NCBI GenBank assembly: GCA_938017975.1
Contig: CALIKQ010000021.1
Span: 1 to 64,000, forward strand
Reading direction: 5' to 3'
Length of the DNA: 64,000 bases
Source: an uncultured Pseudomonadales bacterium
GTDB taxonomy: Bacteria; Pseudomonadota; Gammaproteobacteria; Pseudomonadales; Azotimanducaceae
Made by a program: the position numbers and the translations under genes. A model generated the notes under the pieces. That model did no database searches. It was not told where the DNA came from and saw nothing but the letters and a program-made list of their open reading frames with translations. How positions within the stretch are numbered: position 1 is the first letter of the stretch; the number at the start of each line of letters is the position of its first letter. Below, one piece after another: positions 56,090-64,000 of the stretch.

Positions 56090-56284
56090 AGCAGGATCAG
56101 TTGTCAGCTTCAAAAAAGCTGATAGAATGCATCCGTTCAAGCAGCGATCCAGTCCTCAGTTGGACCCCGCTTGGCCACATCGTCAAGGCGCTAAATCCAC
56201 AGCTAGCTGCTCGGGCTTTCGCCGCTAACAGACCATGAGGCCCACGAACTCAGGTGATCAGTAAGGCGATGGGCCTTAGCAAAT

Positions 56285-56298
56285 GGTTAACGTTAACC
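56285..56298. promoter_or_regulatory. Perfect palindrome upstream of fdxA
   Basis: GGTTAACGTTAACC is a perfect 14-base palindrome with a central CG, ending 19 bases before the fdxA ATG and just before its ribosome site (AAGGA). It could be an operator that blocks fdxA, or a small hairpin in the mRNA leader. Confidence 0.5.
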
Positions 56299-56317
56299 TT
56301 TTAGAAGGATAGGTTTT

Positions 56318-56641
56318 ATGACATTCGTAGTAAGCGATGGATGCATCAAGTGTAAACATACCGATTGTGTTGAGGTTTGTCCTGTGGACTGCTTTTACGA
56401 AGGCCCCAACTTCTTGGTGATTAATCCAGACGAATGTATAGACTGCGCCTTGTGCGAGCCTGAATGTCCCGTTGACGCCATCTTCTCAGAGGATGAACTT
56501 CCGGAAGCGGAACAAGACTTCCTCGAACTCAATGCTGAACTTTGCGAAATCTGGCCTAACATTACCGAGAAGAAAGAGCCTTTAGAGGATGCTGAAGATT
56601 GGGCAGAGGTTAAGGGTAAAATCGATCACCTCGAACGCTAA
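56318..56641 (+). CDS. fdxA: Seven-iron ferredoxin FdxA
   Basis: A 107-residue low-potential electron carrier with one [3Fe-4S] and one [4Fe-4S] cluster. Cysteines at 9, 12, 17, 21, 25, 40, 43, 46 and 50 match Azotobacter ferredoxin I shifted by one, including the two extra cysteines at 12 and 25. The acidic C-terminal half ([23 protein letters not shown]) is typical. AAGGA lies nine bases before the ATG. It follows mutS; in Pseudomonas the next gene is rpoS, but here the convergent nlpD follows directly. Confidence 0.97.
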   Translation: MTFVVSDGCIKCKHTDCVEVCPVDCFYEGPNFLVINPDECIDCALCEPECPVDAIFSEDELPEAEQDFLELNAELCEIWPNITEKKEPLEDAEDWAEVKGKIDHLER

Positions 56642-56662
56642 CCGTCGGGTCAAAGAGGCACA

Positions 56663-57418
56663 CTAACGCTTGGGTAGGTGTTTTAATGGGTCTTCTGGCC
56701 TTCCCTCGCGTCTAATCTCGAAATGTAGCATTTCGACATTCGCGTCATTGGCGCCGACCACGGCAATCACCTCACCCTGCTCCACGCGCTGCCCTTCCTT
56801 AACCCGCAGCGCCTGGTTATTCCCGTAGGCGCTTAAGAATGCTTCATCATGCTTAATGATGACCAACTTGCCGTATCCTCGCAGATTCCCGCCCGCATAA
56901 ACGATTGTCCCGCCAGCAGCAGCGCGCACCTCTGATCCAGCTTTCGCTTTCACATCAATTCCTTTGTTGACCCGTCCACTGAGGGAAAATTTTTCCAATA
57001 CCGGTCCAGACACTGGCCATTGCCATACTAACTGGCTTGGCGTAAATGCTTTTGCGGGTGGGGCCGTGGGCTTTTTGGTATACACCTTAGGTTGAGGCCG
57101 AGGCGCACCTGGACTACTTTTTTCACTTTTTGATTGGGAGGACCGCTTGGGCACGCCCGAGATTTTGAGGCGCTGTCCGGCAAAGATCGTATAGGGCGCC
57201 CTAATTCGATTAAGTCGAGCCAGACGCTGATAATCCAAGCCATATCGCCACGCGATCGCGTACAGCGTTTCCCCTTTTTGAACCACATGCGCTTTGCCAC
57301 GCTCGCCAATATTCGATACCGGCGCCCGTGCGCCATTGGACTGACATCCTTGCAAGAAGATGGTCAAGCAGACCAAAAAAAGAAAACAGGGAAATCGGAC
57401 AGTCAACCAGTTAAACAT
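56663..57418 (-). CDS. nlpD: NlpD-like lipoprotein (LysM plus degenerate M23)
   Basis: An outer-membrane lipoprotein that activates the amidase AmiC during cell separation. From the ATG at 57418 it has 251 residues: a signal peptide with lipobox FLQGC (Cys 25), a LysM peptidoglycan-binding domain at about 43-86 (HVVQKGETLYAIAWRYG), and a C-terminal M23/LytM domain from about 140. The first zinc ligand region reads NKGIDVKA and the last LHFEIR, so the usual histidines are missing and the domain is likely non-catalytic, as in E. coli NlpD. It overlaps the end of the DUF368 gene. rpoS is not next to it, unlike in most relatives. Confidence 0.92.
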   Translation of the reverse strand: MFNWLTVRFPCFLFLVCLTIFLQGCQSNGARAPVSNIGERGKAHVVQKGETLYAIAWRYGLDYQRLARLNRIRAPYTIFAGQRLKISGVPKRSSQSKSEKSSPGAPRPQPKVYTKKPTAPPAKAFTPSQLVWQWPVSGPVLEKFSLSGRVNKGIDVKAKAGSEVRAAAGGTIVYAGGNLRGYGKLVIIKHDEAFLSAYGNNQALRVKEGQRVEQGEVIAVVGANDANVEMLHFEIRREGRPEDPLKHLPKR

Positions 57419-58349
57419 CGGTGTTCGCCTGTTGCGAAAACCGCTCAAAGCCATAAACCAAGACAACCGCGATCCCTGCGACTACGATGGCAGTACCCAA
57501 ATGGCTAGATTCACCGGTCAGACTTTCATAGACCCCTGGCAACACTGGATTTTGGACCAATGGAAGCTTTTCAGTGCCTTCCGCTTGAAGCTGATAACTG
57601 GTCACCTGCTGCCAAGGCCAAAGCCGAACCAACGTGCCAAGCATCAACCCAATGAGGAACATCAAAATCCAATCCCTGACGTGCTGAAAAAGTCGCTTTA
57701 GGACATTTGCAAATGCGATCAATCCGAGACCCGCACCCAGTGCGAAGGGAATGAGCTGCACCCACGCAAAACTCGCCACTGCGGCCAAGACTCCGCTATA
57801 AAGCCCGAGCAACAACAACAAAAAACTGCCTGATACGCCGGGCAAAATCCAGGCACAAATCGCAATTGCACCGCCCATAAACATCGTTCCAGGGGTCGCC
57901 TCGAGGGTCACGGGCAGGAGGCGCTGCAGCAGCAAACCCACAGCTAAACCGATGCCTAGGACAATAAAATGCTCAATCGTCCTATTCCGAACCTGCCGGT
58001 ACATTAAAACCGAAGAGGCAAGCACCAAACCAAAAAAGAAGGACCACATTGCAATCGGGTAAGACACCAATGCCGCTTTGATCATGGTTGCAAAAATCAG
58101 GATTGAAAATGCCATAGCTCCAAATAAAAGTGCTAGAAATGTCCCATCCGCCTTCTGCCACGCCGATCGGAAGCCTGCTCGCCACAGAATCAGCAGCAAA
58201 CTAGGCCGAAGCCCACTCAGTCCCGTCAGCAAGCGCTCATAATAGCCGGAAATAAACGCGATCGTGCCGCCAGAGACTCCAGGGACAACTTCTGCCATGC
58301 CCATTAAAAAGCCGGTAACCAGCACTCTCACGCTGGACTTGAGATCCAT
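57411..58349 (-). CDS. DUF368 family polyprenyl-phosphate translocase
   Basis: A 312-residue integral membrane protein of DUF368, a family recently linked to undecaprenyl-phosphate recycling across the membrane. The N-terminal GMAEVVPGVSGGTIAFISGYYERLL motif and its inverted echo ICAWILPGVSGSFLLLLLGLYSGVL are diagnostic. About eight to ten hydrophobic segments are visible. I use the ATG at 58349, which overlaps the pcm stop (TGATG). A gene of this family between pcm and nlpD is not part of the canonical order I know. It ends eight bases inside the start of nlpD, so pcm, this gene and nlpD are likely one operon. Confidence 0.9.
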   Translation of the reverse strand: MDLKSSVRVLVTGFLMGMAEVVPGVSGGTIAFISGYYERLLTGLSGLRPSLLLILWRAGFRSAWQKADGTFLALLFGAMAFSILIFATMIKAALVSYPIAMWSFFFGLVLASSVLMYRQVRNRTIEHFIVLGIGLAVGLLLQRLLPVTLEATPGTMFMGGAIAICAWILPGVSGSFLLLLLGLYSGVLAAVASFAWVQLIPFALGAGLGLIAFANVLKRLFQHVRDWILMFLIGLMLGTLVRLWPWQQVTSYQLQAEGTEKLPLVQNPVLPGVYESLTGESSHLGTAIVVAGIAVVLVYGFERFSQQANTDV

Positions 58350-58981
58350 CACGACTTACCACCGAGAAAGGGAACAAATCTCACTTGCTCTACCTGCTCC
58401 GTGACAAGTCCTTCGGGCCGGTTGTGGACAACCGTCAAGGCCTGATCATCGGCGCTGCCGACTGGAATAATGAGTCGTCCACCGATGTTCAGCTGGGACA
58501 GTAAAGCCTCGGGAATTGAACGCGGGGAGGCTGTCACAATAATGGCATCGAACAAACCTTTCTCCGGCCAGCCCAAATGACCATCATCGTATTTGTAACG
58601 AATCTGGTGCAATGCCAATTTCCGGAAGCGACTCACCGCTTGATCTAAAAGACCTGAAATGCGTTCAACGGTAAAAACCTGATCGACCAATTGCGCAAGA
58701 ATCGCAGTCTGATAACCCGAACCTGTGCCCAACTCGAGCACAGAAGTCGGGTGACTTCCGTCAAGCAGCAGCTCGGTCATCCTAGCAACGATATAAGGCT
58801 GGCTAATGGTTTGGCCATGGCCAATTGGTAACGCGGTATCCTCGTAGGCACGGTGAGATAAGGCTTCATCGACAAACAAATGGCGGGGAGTCGATCCCAT
58901 CACCTGCAAAACAGTTTCGTTAACGATCCCTTGCTCCCGGAGCCGCTCGGTCAAACGATTTCTAGTACGTTGTGAGGTCAT
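58349..58981 (-). CDS. pcm: Protein-L-isoaspartate O-methyltransferase
   Basis: Repairs isoaspartyl damage in proteins with S-adenosylmethionine. I choose the start MTSQRTRNRL at 58981, giving 210 residues as in Pseudomonas and E. coli; the open frame runs further upstream, through the end of truD, but that part is not Pcm-like. Another ATG at 59023 is possible. The family motifs ALPIGHGQTISQPYIVARMTELL, VLELGTGSGYQTAILAQL and DAIIVTASPRSIP are present. It overlaps the DUF368 gene start by one base. surE, normally between truD and pcm, is missing. Confidence 0.93.
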   Translation of the reverse strand: MTSQRTRNRLTERLREQGIVNETVLQVMGSTPRHLFVDEALSHRAYEDTALPIGHGQTISQPYIVARMTELLLDGSHPTSVLELGTGSGYQTAILAQLVDQVFTVERISGLLDQAVSRFRKLALHQIRYKYDDGHLGWPEKGLFDAIIVTASPRSIPEALLSQLNIGGRLIIPVGSADDQALTVVHNRPEGLVTEQVEQVRFVPFLGGKS

Positions 58982-59003
58982 ACCCACGCCGCTCACATCT
59001 AGT

Positions 59004-59918
59004 TTAACCACCACGTCGTTCATCCTTATAACGCAAAAGTTCGCGCAAAACACTTGTCGCGTAACTGCCCGCTGGCAGCGCAAATCGCAGATTATAGTTA
59101 TTGTCATCTCGATGCCAATCGAACTCAAGCGGCTGTAACCAAAGCTTCCGAGAGCCTGCTTTAAGTCGCAGCTGACGAAGCGTAGCAACCCACTCTTGAA
59201 GCTCATCAGGCAACTCTGCTTCGCCCCCCTGGGGGTCTCGAGACCGACCATATAAAGGCCCGACCGCACTGAGATCAGGCGGGATATCTCGATGGTTCTC
59301 AACATGGTTAGATAGGAAGCGATTGAACAGATACGCGCGCATCGCCGACAGAATCATGTCACGCGCATGAAACCTACCATGAGGTCGTTTCACCAATTCT
59401 TGCGCGGTTGATAAGTTGCGGCAATGCCGCCCAAACCTCTGCTCGCCGAAGTAATTGGGCACGCTGCCCTGGATGACCGCGTGTAATCGCTCATCAAGCC
59501 GCTCAGAAACCTGAGTCAGATAAATTTCAAACGCATTGCCCAACAAATCGCCTTTTCGTAATTTTTTCTGTGTGCGGGCAACCTGCAAAACCCGCACATC
59601 AGGACCATCCAAACGCGTCCAATCGGGGTCAGAGCGGCCCGGCAAATAACAGGTGAACGCCTGCTCAGAGACCGAATAACGATCTTTGCGCCCACCAAAA
59701 CCTACGTCCTTGACGTCGACACCAGCAACTTCTGCTATTTTTTCAGCAACCCAATGCGTATTCGTGGCTTTTTTGCAAATTCTCAGATAAGCGTGTTCAC
59801 CCGAGCCTGTAGGTTCGATCGACTGCTCAAACACTTTGAAGTGAGCGCTTTCGGCGCGAATAAGCCCCGTCGAGTGGGGACACCCGTTTACCCAATTGAA
59901 TTCAAGGTCAAAGCTCAC
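59004..59918 (-). CDS. truD: tRNA pseudouridine(13) synthase TruD
   Basis: Isomerises uridine 13 of tRNA-Glu to pseudouridine. The 304-residue protein has the catalytic aspartate 79 in GGRKDR, PNYFGEQRFGRHCRNL in the middle and the TruD insertion domain, which is shorter than in E. coli TruD (349). The start is GTG and overlaps the ispF stop by four bases, placing truD in the ispD-ispF-truD series. Confidence 0.93.
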   Translation of the reverse strand: MSFDLEFNWVNGCPHSTGLIRAESAHFKVFEQSIEPTGSGEHAYLRICKKATNTHWVAEKIAEVAGVDVKDVGFGGRKDRYSVSEQAFTCYLPGRSDPDWTRLDGPDVRVLQVARTQKKLRKGDLLGNAFEIYLTQVSERLDERLHAVIQGSVPNYFGEQRFGRHCRNLSTAQELVKRPHGRFHARDMILSAMRAYLFNRFLSNHVENHRDIPPDLSAVGPLYGRSRDPQGGEAELPDELQEWVATLRQLRLKAGSRKLWLQPLEFDWHRDDNNYNLRFALPAGSYATSVLRELLRYKDERRGG

Positions 59919-60403
59919 TTTGGGTCCGAGGTCAAAAGAACCACGACTTGCGCCGATATCCCCTCACCGCGACCAATAAATCCTAACTTCTCTGTTGTCG
60001 TTGCCTTAAGTCCAACGCGCCCTTGATCACAGCCGAGCGCCTGCGAAATTGATTGGATCATCGCCTCTCGATGAGCGGCTAACTTGGGCATTTCTAACAG
60101 CACCGTTGCATCCAGGTTTTCGATATAAAGCTCAGCCTCATTCATGCGCCCGACAACCGACGCCAACAACTTCATCGAATTTGCACCCGAAAACTGCGGA
60201 TCACTGTCTGGAAATTGATGACCAATATCAGGCAAACCTAACGCCCCCAGCAAGGCGTCCATCAGCGCATGAATCAACACGTCACCATCGGAATGCGCAA
60301 CCACGCCTCGATCATGGGGAATCTCAACACCGCCCAACATGATATGGCTGGCAGAGCCAGGCTCAGAAAACGCGTGTACGTCAATACCTTGTCCGATGCG
60401 CAT
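59915..60403 (-). CDS. ispF: 2-C-methyl-D-erythritol 2,4-cyclodiphosphate synthase
   Basis: Fifth enzyme of the MEP isoprenoid route. The 162-residue protein starts MRIGQGIDVHAF with the metal ligands Asp 8 and His 10, then HSDGDVLIHALMDALLGALGLPDIG with the third ligand and the FPDSD loop. The ATG at 60403 overlaps the ispD stop by one base (TGATG). It follows ispD and precedes truD, the canonical order. Confidence 0.96.
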   Translation of the reverse strand: MRIGQGIDVHAFSEPGSASHIMLGGVEIPHDRGVVAHSDGDVLIHALMDALLGALGLPDIGHQFPDSDPQFSGANSMKLLASVVGRMNEAELYIENLDATVLLEMPKLAAHREAMIQSISQALGCDQGRVGLKATTTEKLGFIGRGEGISAQVVVLLTSDPK

Positions 60404-61077
60404 CAAATCGCTTCCTCCGCCAAAATCAAACGCGCCATCATTAAATCTTCTTCGAGGGTAATTTTGATATTGTCAGCACGTCCCAGGCAGATCCTTGGAT
60501 TCAAGCCCAAAGCCTCAATGGCGGACGACTCATCAGTCGCATCTGCGAATGCCTCAAGCGCCTGTTTTAACACGCCCATTCTAAACACCTGAGGCGTCTG
60601 CGCCCGCCACAGAGCCGAACGATCCTCTGTCGCAAGGACCCGCCCTTCGGCCACTCGCTTGAGCGTATCGGTCACAGGTACAGCCAACAATCCGCCTACC
60701 GGGTCTCGCTCAGCGATTTCAATCAACGCGCGCATCTCGTCAATACGAACGCACGGGCGGACCGCATCGTGAACCAGGACCAAATCATCTGCCTCAGCCT
60801 CTAGCGCGCTCAGGGCCAAGAGCACGGATGATCTACGGTCATCTCCTCCGTTGACGACCACAATATCGTCGGCCGGAATCGATGCAAAGTGCTGGTCTGC
60901 CGGATTGATCGCGATAACCATCGCGTCCGGATTCAACGCTCGGAGTTTGCTGAGGGTGATCTCAAGAATGGTTTGTCCCAATATTTCATGATACTGCTTG
61001 GGTTTGTCCCTGTTGAATCGGCGACCAATCCCTGCTGCAGGGATCACCACATGGAGTCTGGGATTATCGAAAGACAT
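60403..61077 (-). CDS. ispD: 2-C-methyl-D-erythritol 4-phosphate cytidylyltransferase
   Basis: Adds CMP to methylerythritol phosphate in the MEP route. The 224-residue protein shows VIPAAGIGRRFNRDKPKQYHEILG (the nucleotide-binding glycine-rich N-terminus with the catalytic Arg and Lys), VLVHDAVRPCV near the middle, and AVPVTDTLKRV. It lies nine bases after ftsB and overlaps ispF by one base. Confidence 0.96.
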   Translation of the reverse strand: MSFDNPRLHVVIPAAGIGRRFNRDKPKQYHEILGQTILEITLSKLRALNPDAMVIAINPADQHFASIPADDIVVVNGGDDRRSSVLLALSALEAEADDLVLVHDAVRPCVRIDEMRALIEIAERDPVGGLLAVPVTDTLKRVAEGRVLATEDRSALWRAQTPQVFRMGVLKQALEAFADATDESSAIEALGLNPRICLGRADNIKITLEEDLMMARLILAEEAI

Positions 61078-61086
61078 TCGCCCCGC

Positions 61087-61367
61087 TCAATCATCGATCA
61101 ACAAGATGAACGTTTCATCTTTTTTTATCAACCCGAACTCTGTTCGAGCCCGTTCTTCGATAGCATCAAGACCTTGTCTTAGATCGATAATTTCGGCGCG
61201 TAGTTGTCGATTGCGGGTTGCTTTACTCTCGTTGCTATCAACGCGCTGGGTCAGTTGATCCTGAAGCGCCGCTACATGGGCATAACTGCCCTCTCCAGTC
61301 CACAATCTGAACTGCAGATAAAAGCCTATAAGCAACAGTACTGCGAATACAACTTTCGCTAAGTTCA

Positions 61368-61368
<1 letters not shown>
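61087..61368 (-). CDS. ftsB: Cell division protein FtsB
   Basis: A 93-residue bitopic divisome protein that joins FtsL and FtsQ. It has one N-terminal membrane helix (VVFAVLLLIGFYLQFRLW), then a coiled coil of about 40 residues and the conserved ERARTEFGLIKKDETFI tail. The GTG start overlaps the eno stop by one base. It follows eno and precedes ispD, as usual in Gammaproteobacteria. Confidence 0.94.
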
Positions 61369-62681
<1,313 letters not shown>

Positions 62682-62691
62682 TCATCTGGCC

Positions 62692-62742
62692 GCTCTTTAC
62701 CCACCTAGCTCTTTGCCCGCCTAGCCGCTCTTTGCCCACCTA
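62692..62742. repeat. 16-bp tandem repeat
   Basis: Three copies of a 16-base unit GCTCTTT(A/G)CCC(A/G)CCTA, with a three-base GCC insertion before the third. They fill most of the 111-base gap between kdsA and eno. Confidence 0.82.
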
Positions 62743-62777
62743 GCCGCAGCGCTATCATATGGCTGGCGCCGGGCCCT

Positions 62778-63590
62778 CTATGCAGTCTTTACAACCTGAT
62801 CAATTGCAACCAATTGGCTGAGTAACGACTCCATCTCAGCCAAAGGCCATGAATTGGGGCCGTCACTTAACGCATGCTCAGGGTCGGGGTGGGTTTCCAT
62901 GAAAAGGCCATCGACGCCCACCGCGATTGCAGCCCGGGCTAAAACAGGCACCATCTCTCTTTGCCCGCCGGATGTTGCACCCTGACCGCCGGGCAATTGG
63001 ACGCTGTGGGTCGCATCGAAAACGACGGGACAACCCGTCTCCTTAAGATGCGGCAACGACCGCATATCTGACACTAAATTGTTATACCCAAAGCTTGTGC
63101 CCCGCTCGCAGACAAGGATGCGGTCGTTTCCAGTTGCCTTTGCTTTCTCAACGACATGAATCATGTCCCACGGCGCTAAAAACTGACCCTTTTTGATATT
63201 GACTGGTAAGCCCTGAGCAGCAACACGCTCAATGTAATTGGTCTGACGGCACAAAAAGGCAGGTGTCTGCAGAATCGAAACGACGTCACGCACTTCGTTG
63301 AGCGGCGTGTCCTCATGCACGTCCGTGATCACAGGAAGGCCCAACTGATCTCGCACACTCTGCAATACTCTGAGGCCTTCCTCGAGCCCGGGCCCCCGAT
63401 GACTATTTTTTGAAGATCGATTCGCTTTGTCAAAAGACGACTTATAGATCAGGAAAATATCCAGACGCTGGCACACTTCTTTTAACAGCCCAGCTGTATC
63501 GAGTGCCATTTGCTCTGACTCTACAACACAGGTGCCTGCCATCAAAAAGAATCGCGCTGAAGGCCTGATTTCATATCCACATAGGTCCAT
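62778..63590 (-). CDS. kdsA: 3-deoxy-D-manno-octulosonate 8-phosphate synthase
   Basis: Makes KDO 8-phosphate from arabinose 5-phosphate and phosphoenolpyruvate for lipopolysaccharide. The 270-residue protein has [39 protein letters not shown] and [11 protein letters not shown] at the active site, [19 protein letters not shown], and [26 protein letters not shown] start at the ATG at 63590, one codon after a TTG. It lies between pyrG and eno, the normal order. Confidence 0.97.
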   Translation of the reverse strand: MDLCGYEIRPSARFFLMAGTCVVESEQMALDTAGLLKEVCQRLDIFLIYKSSFDKANRSSKNSHRGPGLEEGLRVLQSVRDQLGLPVITDVHEDTPLNEVRDVVSILQTPAFLCRQTNYIERVAAQGLPVNIKKGQFLAPWDMIHVVEKAKATGNDRILVCERGTSFGYNNLVSDMRSLPHLKETGCPVVFDATHSVQLPGGQGATSGGQREMVPVLARAAIAVGVDGLFMETHPDPEHALSDGPNSWPLAEMESLLSQLVAIDQVVKTA

Positions 63591-63647
63591 CAATCTTCTC
63601 GCTGTCCAGTCAAGAGGTTCATTATAAGCGGCATGGCCTTACCGCCT

Positions 63648-64000
63648 TCAGCTTTTTGCTCGCGCAGCATCTGCTCTCGCCGTTTGCTCACTCAACGCCG
63701 CTTGCACGAAGTGCGAGAACAAAGGGTGTCCTGAACGCGGCGTCGAGGTGAATTCAGGATGAAACTGGCAGGCAACGAACCAAGGATGGTCAACCACTTC
63801 GATCATCTCCACGAGCGACTGATCTTTCGATATTCCTGCAACTCGAAGCCCAGCGGCCTCTAAAGCTTCAATATAATTCGGATTTACCTCATACCGATGT
63901 CGGTGCCGCTCTTTGATGCTGTCTTGGCCATAAATCTCCCGTGCCAGAGAACCCTGAGACAAGATACATTCTTGTTCGCCCATCCGCATCGTGCCACCTA
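63648..64000 (-). CDS. pyrG: CTP synthase, C-terminal part (cut by window edge)
   Basis: Aminates UTP to CTP. Only the last about 117 residues are in the window; the N-terminus lies beyond 64000. The fragment covers the end of the glutamine amidotransferase domain, with GT-MRMGEQ at the edge, [30 protein letters not shown], and [15 protein letters not shown] carrying the catalytic His and Glu. The gene is followed by kdsA on the same strand. Confidence 0.96.
   Translation of the reverse strand, partial: GGTMRMGEQECILSQGSLAREIYGQDSIKERHRHRYEVNPNYIEALEAAGLRVAGISKDQSLVEMIEVVDHPWFVACQFHPEFTSTPRSGHPLFSHFVQAALSEQTARADAARAKS

Noticed and set aside
56104-56122. TCAGCTT/AAGCTGA hairpin after mutS as a terminator
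   Set aside because: A 7-bp stem is present but no T-tract follows, so intrinsic termination is not supported.
58982-59305. Long N-terminal extension of pcm
   Set aside because: Runs through the end of truD in another frame and is not Pcm-like; Pcm homology starts at MTSQRTRNRL.

Overview
The window reads as a chromosomal segment of a marine-type gammaproteobacterium of moderate GC content. The evidence is the housekeeping gene order (csrA, lysC, alaS, recX, recA / mutS, fdxA, nlpD, pcm, truD, ispF, ispD, ftsB, eno, kdsA, pyrG), which follows the Pseudomonas-like arrangement. rpoS and surE are missing from their usual places. I cannot name the genus. I see no tRNA, rRNA, CRISPR array, insertion sequence or phage gene.

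Region 1 (1-9.1 kb, + strand) is a nutrient-uptake cluster: a Xanthomonas/Caulobacter-type TonB-dependent receptor, a flavin-dependent (tryptophan) halogenase-like protein, a SapC-family protein, a JmjC/cupin-8 protein and a second halogenase-like protein. Two strong LacI-type palindromes lie far upstream of the receptor. Convergent to this cluster is a 984-residue lipoprotein made of an Ig-like region and five 163-residue repeats.

Region 2 (12.4-20.2 kb) is a complete Entner-Doudoroff module: gap, divergent hexR, and the operon edd-glk-eda-zwf-pgl. Four HexR-like boxes sit in front of gap, hexR and edd, so the regulon can be read directly. Regions 1 and 2 together suggest sugar polymer capture and uptake feeding glucose catabolism, but the substrate is inference.

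Region 3 (20.5-29.7 kb, - strand) holds rlmA followed by small redox and detoxification genes: SDR, SnoaL-like protein, MFS transporter, nitroreductase, cupin, nitronate monooxygenase, LLM flavoprotein, two-domain VOC protein and beta-class GST. Region 4 (29.9-38.4 kb, + strand) has two GT4 glycosyltransferases, an HpnN-like RND transporter coupled to the second one, a YeiH-family membrane protein, a possible 32-residue membrane protein, a second LLM flavoprotein and gpsA.

Region 5 (38.9-46.5 kb) has a Fur-box-preceded TonB receptor, then on the - strand a tightly overlapping operon of FAD oxidoreductase, DUF1365 protein and two CFA-synthase-family methyltransferases. A fatty acid desaturase is divergent to it. 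The first methyltransferase has lost the bicarbonate-site residues used for cyclopropanation, so this is a candidate system for unusual (methyl-branched or furan) membrane fatty acids. I rate it the most interesting item here.

Region 6 (46.5-64 kb) is housekeeping: CsrA, aspartokinase, AlaRS, RecX with an unusual N-terminal extension, RecA, MutS, ferredoxin, NlpD, a DUF368 lipid-carrier translocase, Pcm, TruD, the IspF/IspD pair, FtsB, enolase, KdsA and the C-terminal part of CTP synthase, cut by the window edge. Unrelated short tandem repeats of period 15-19 bp recur in several intergenic gaps.
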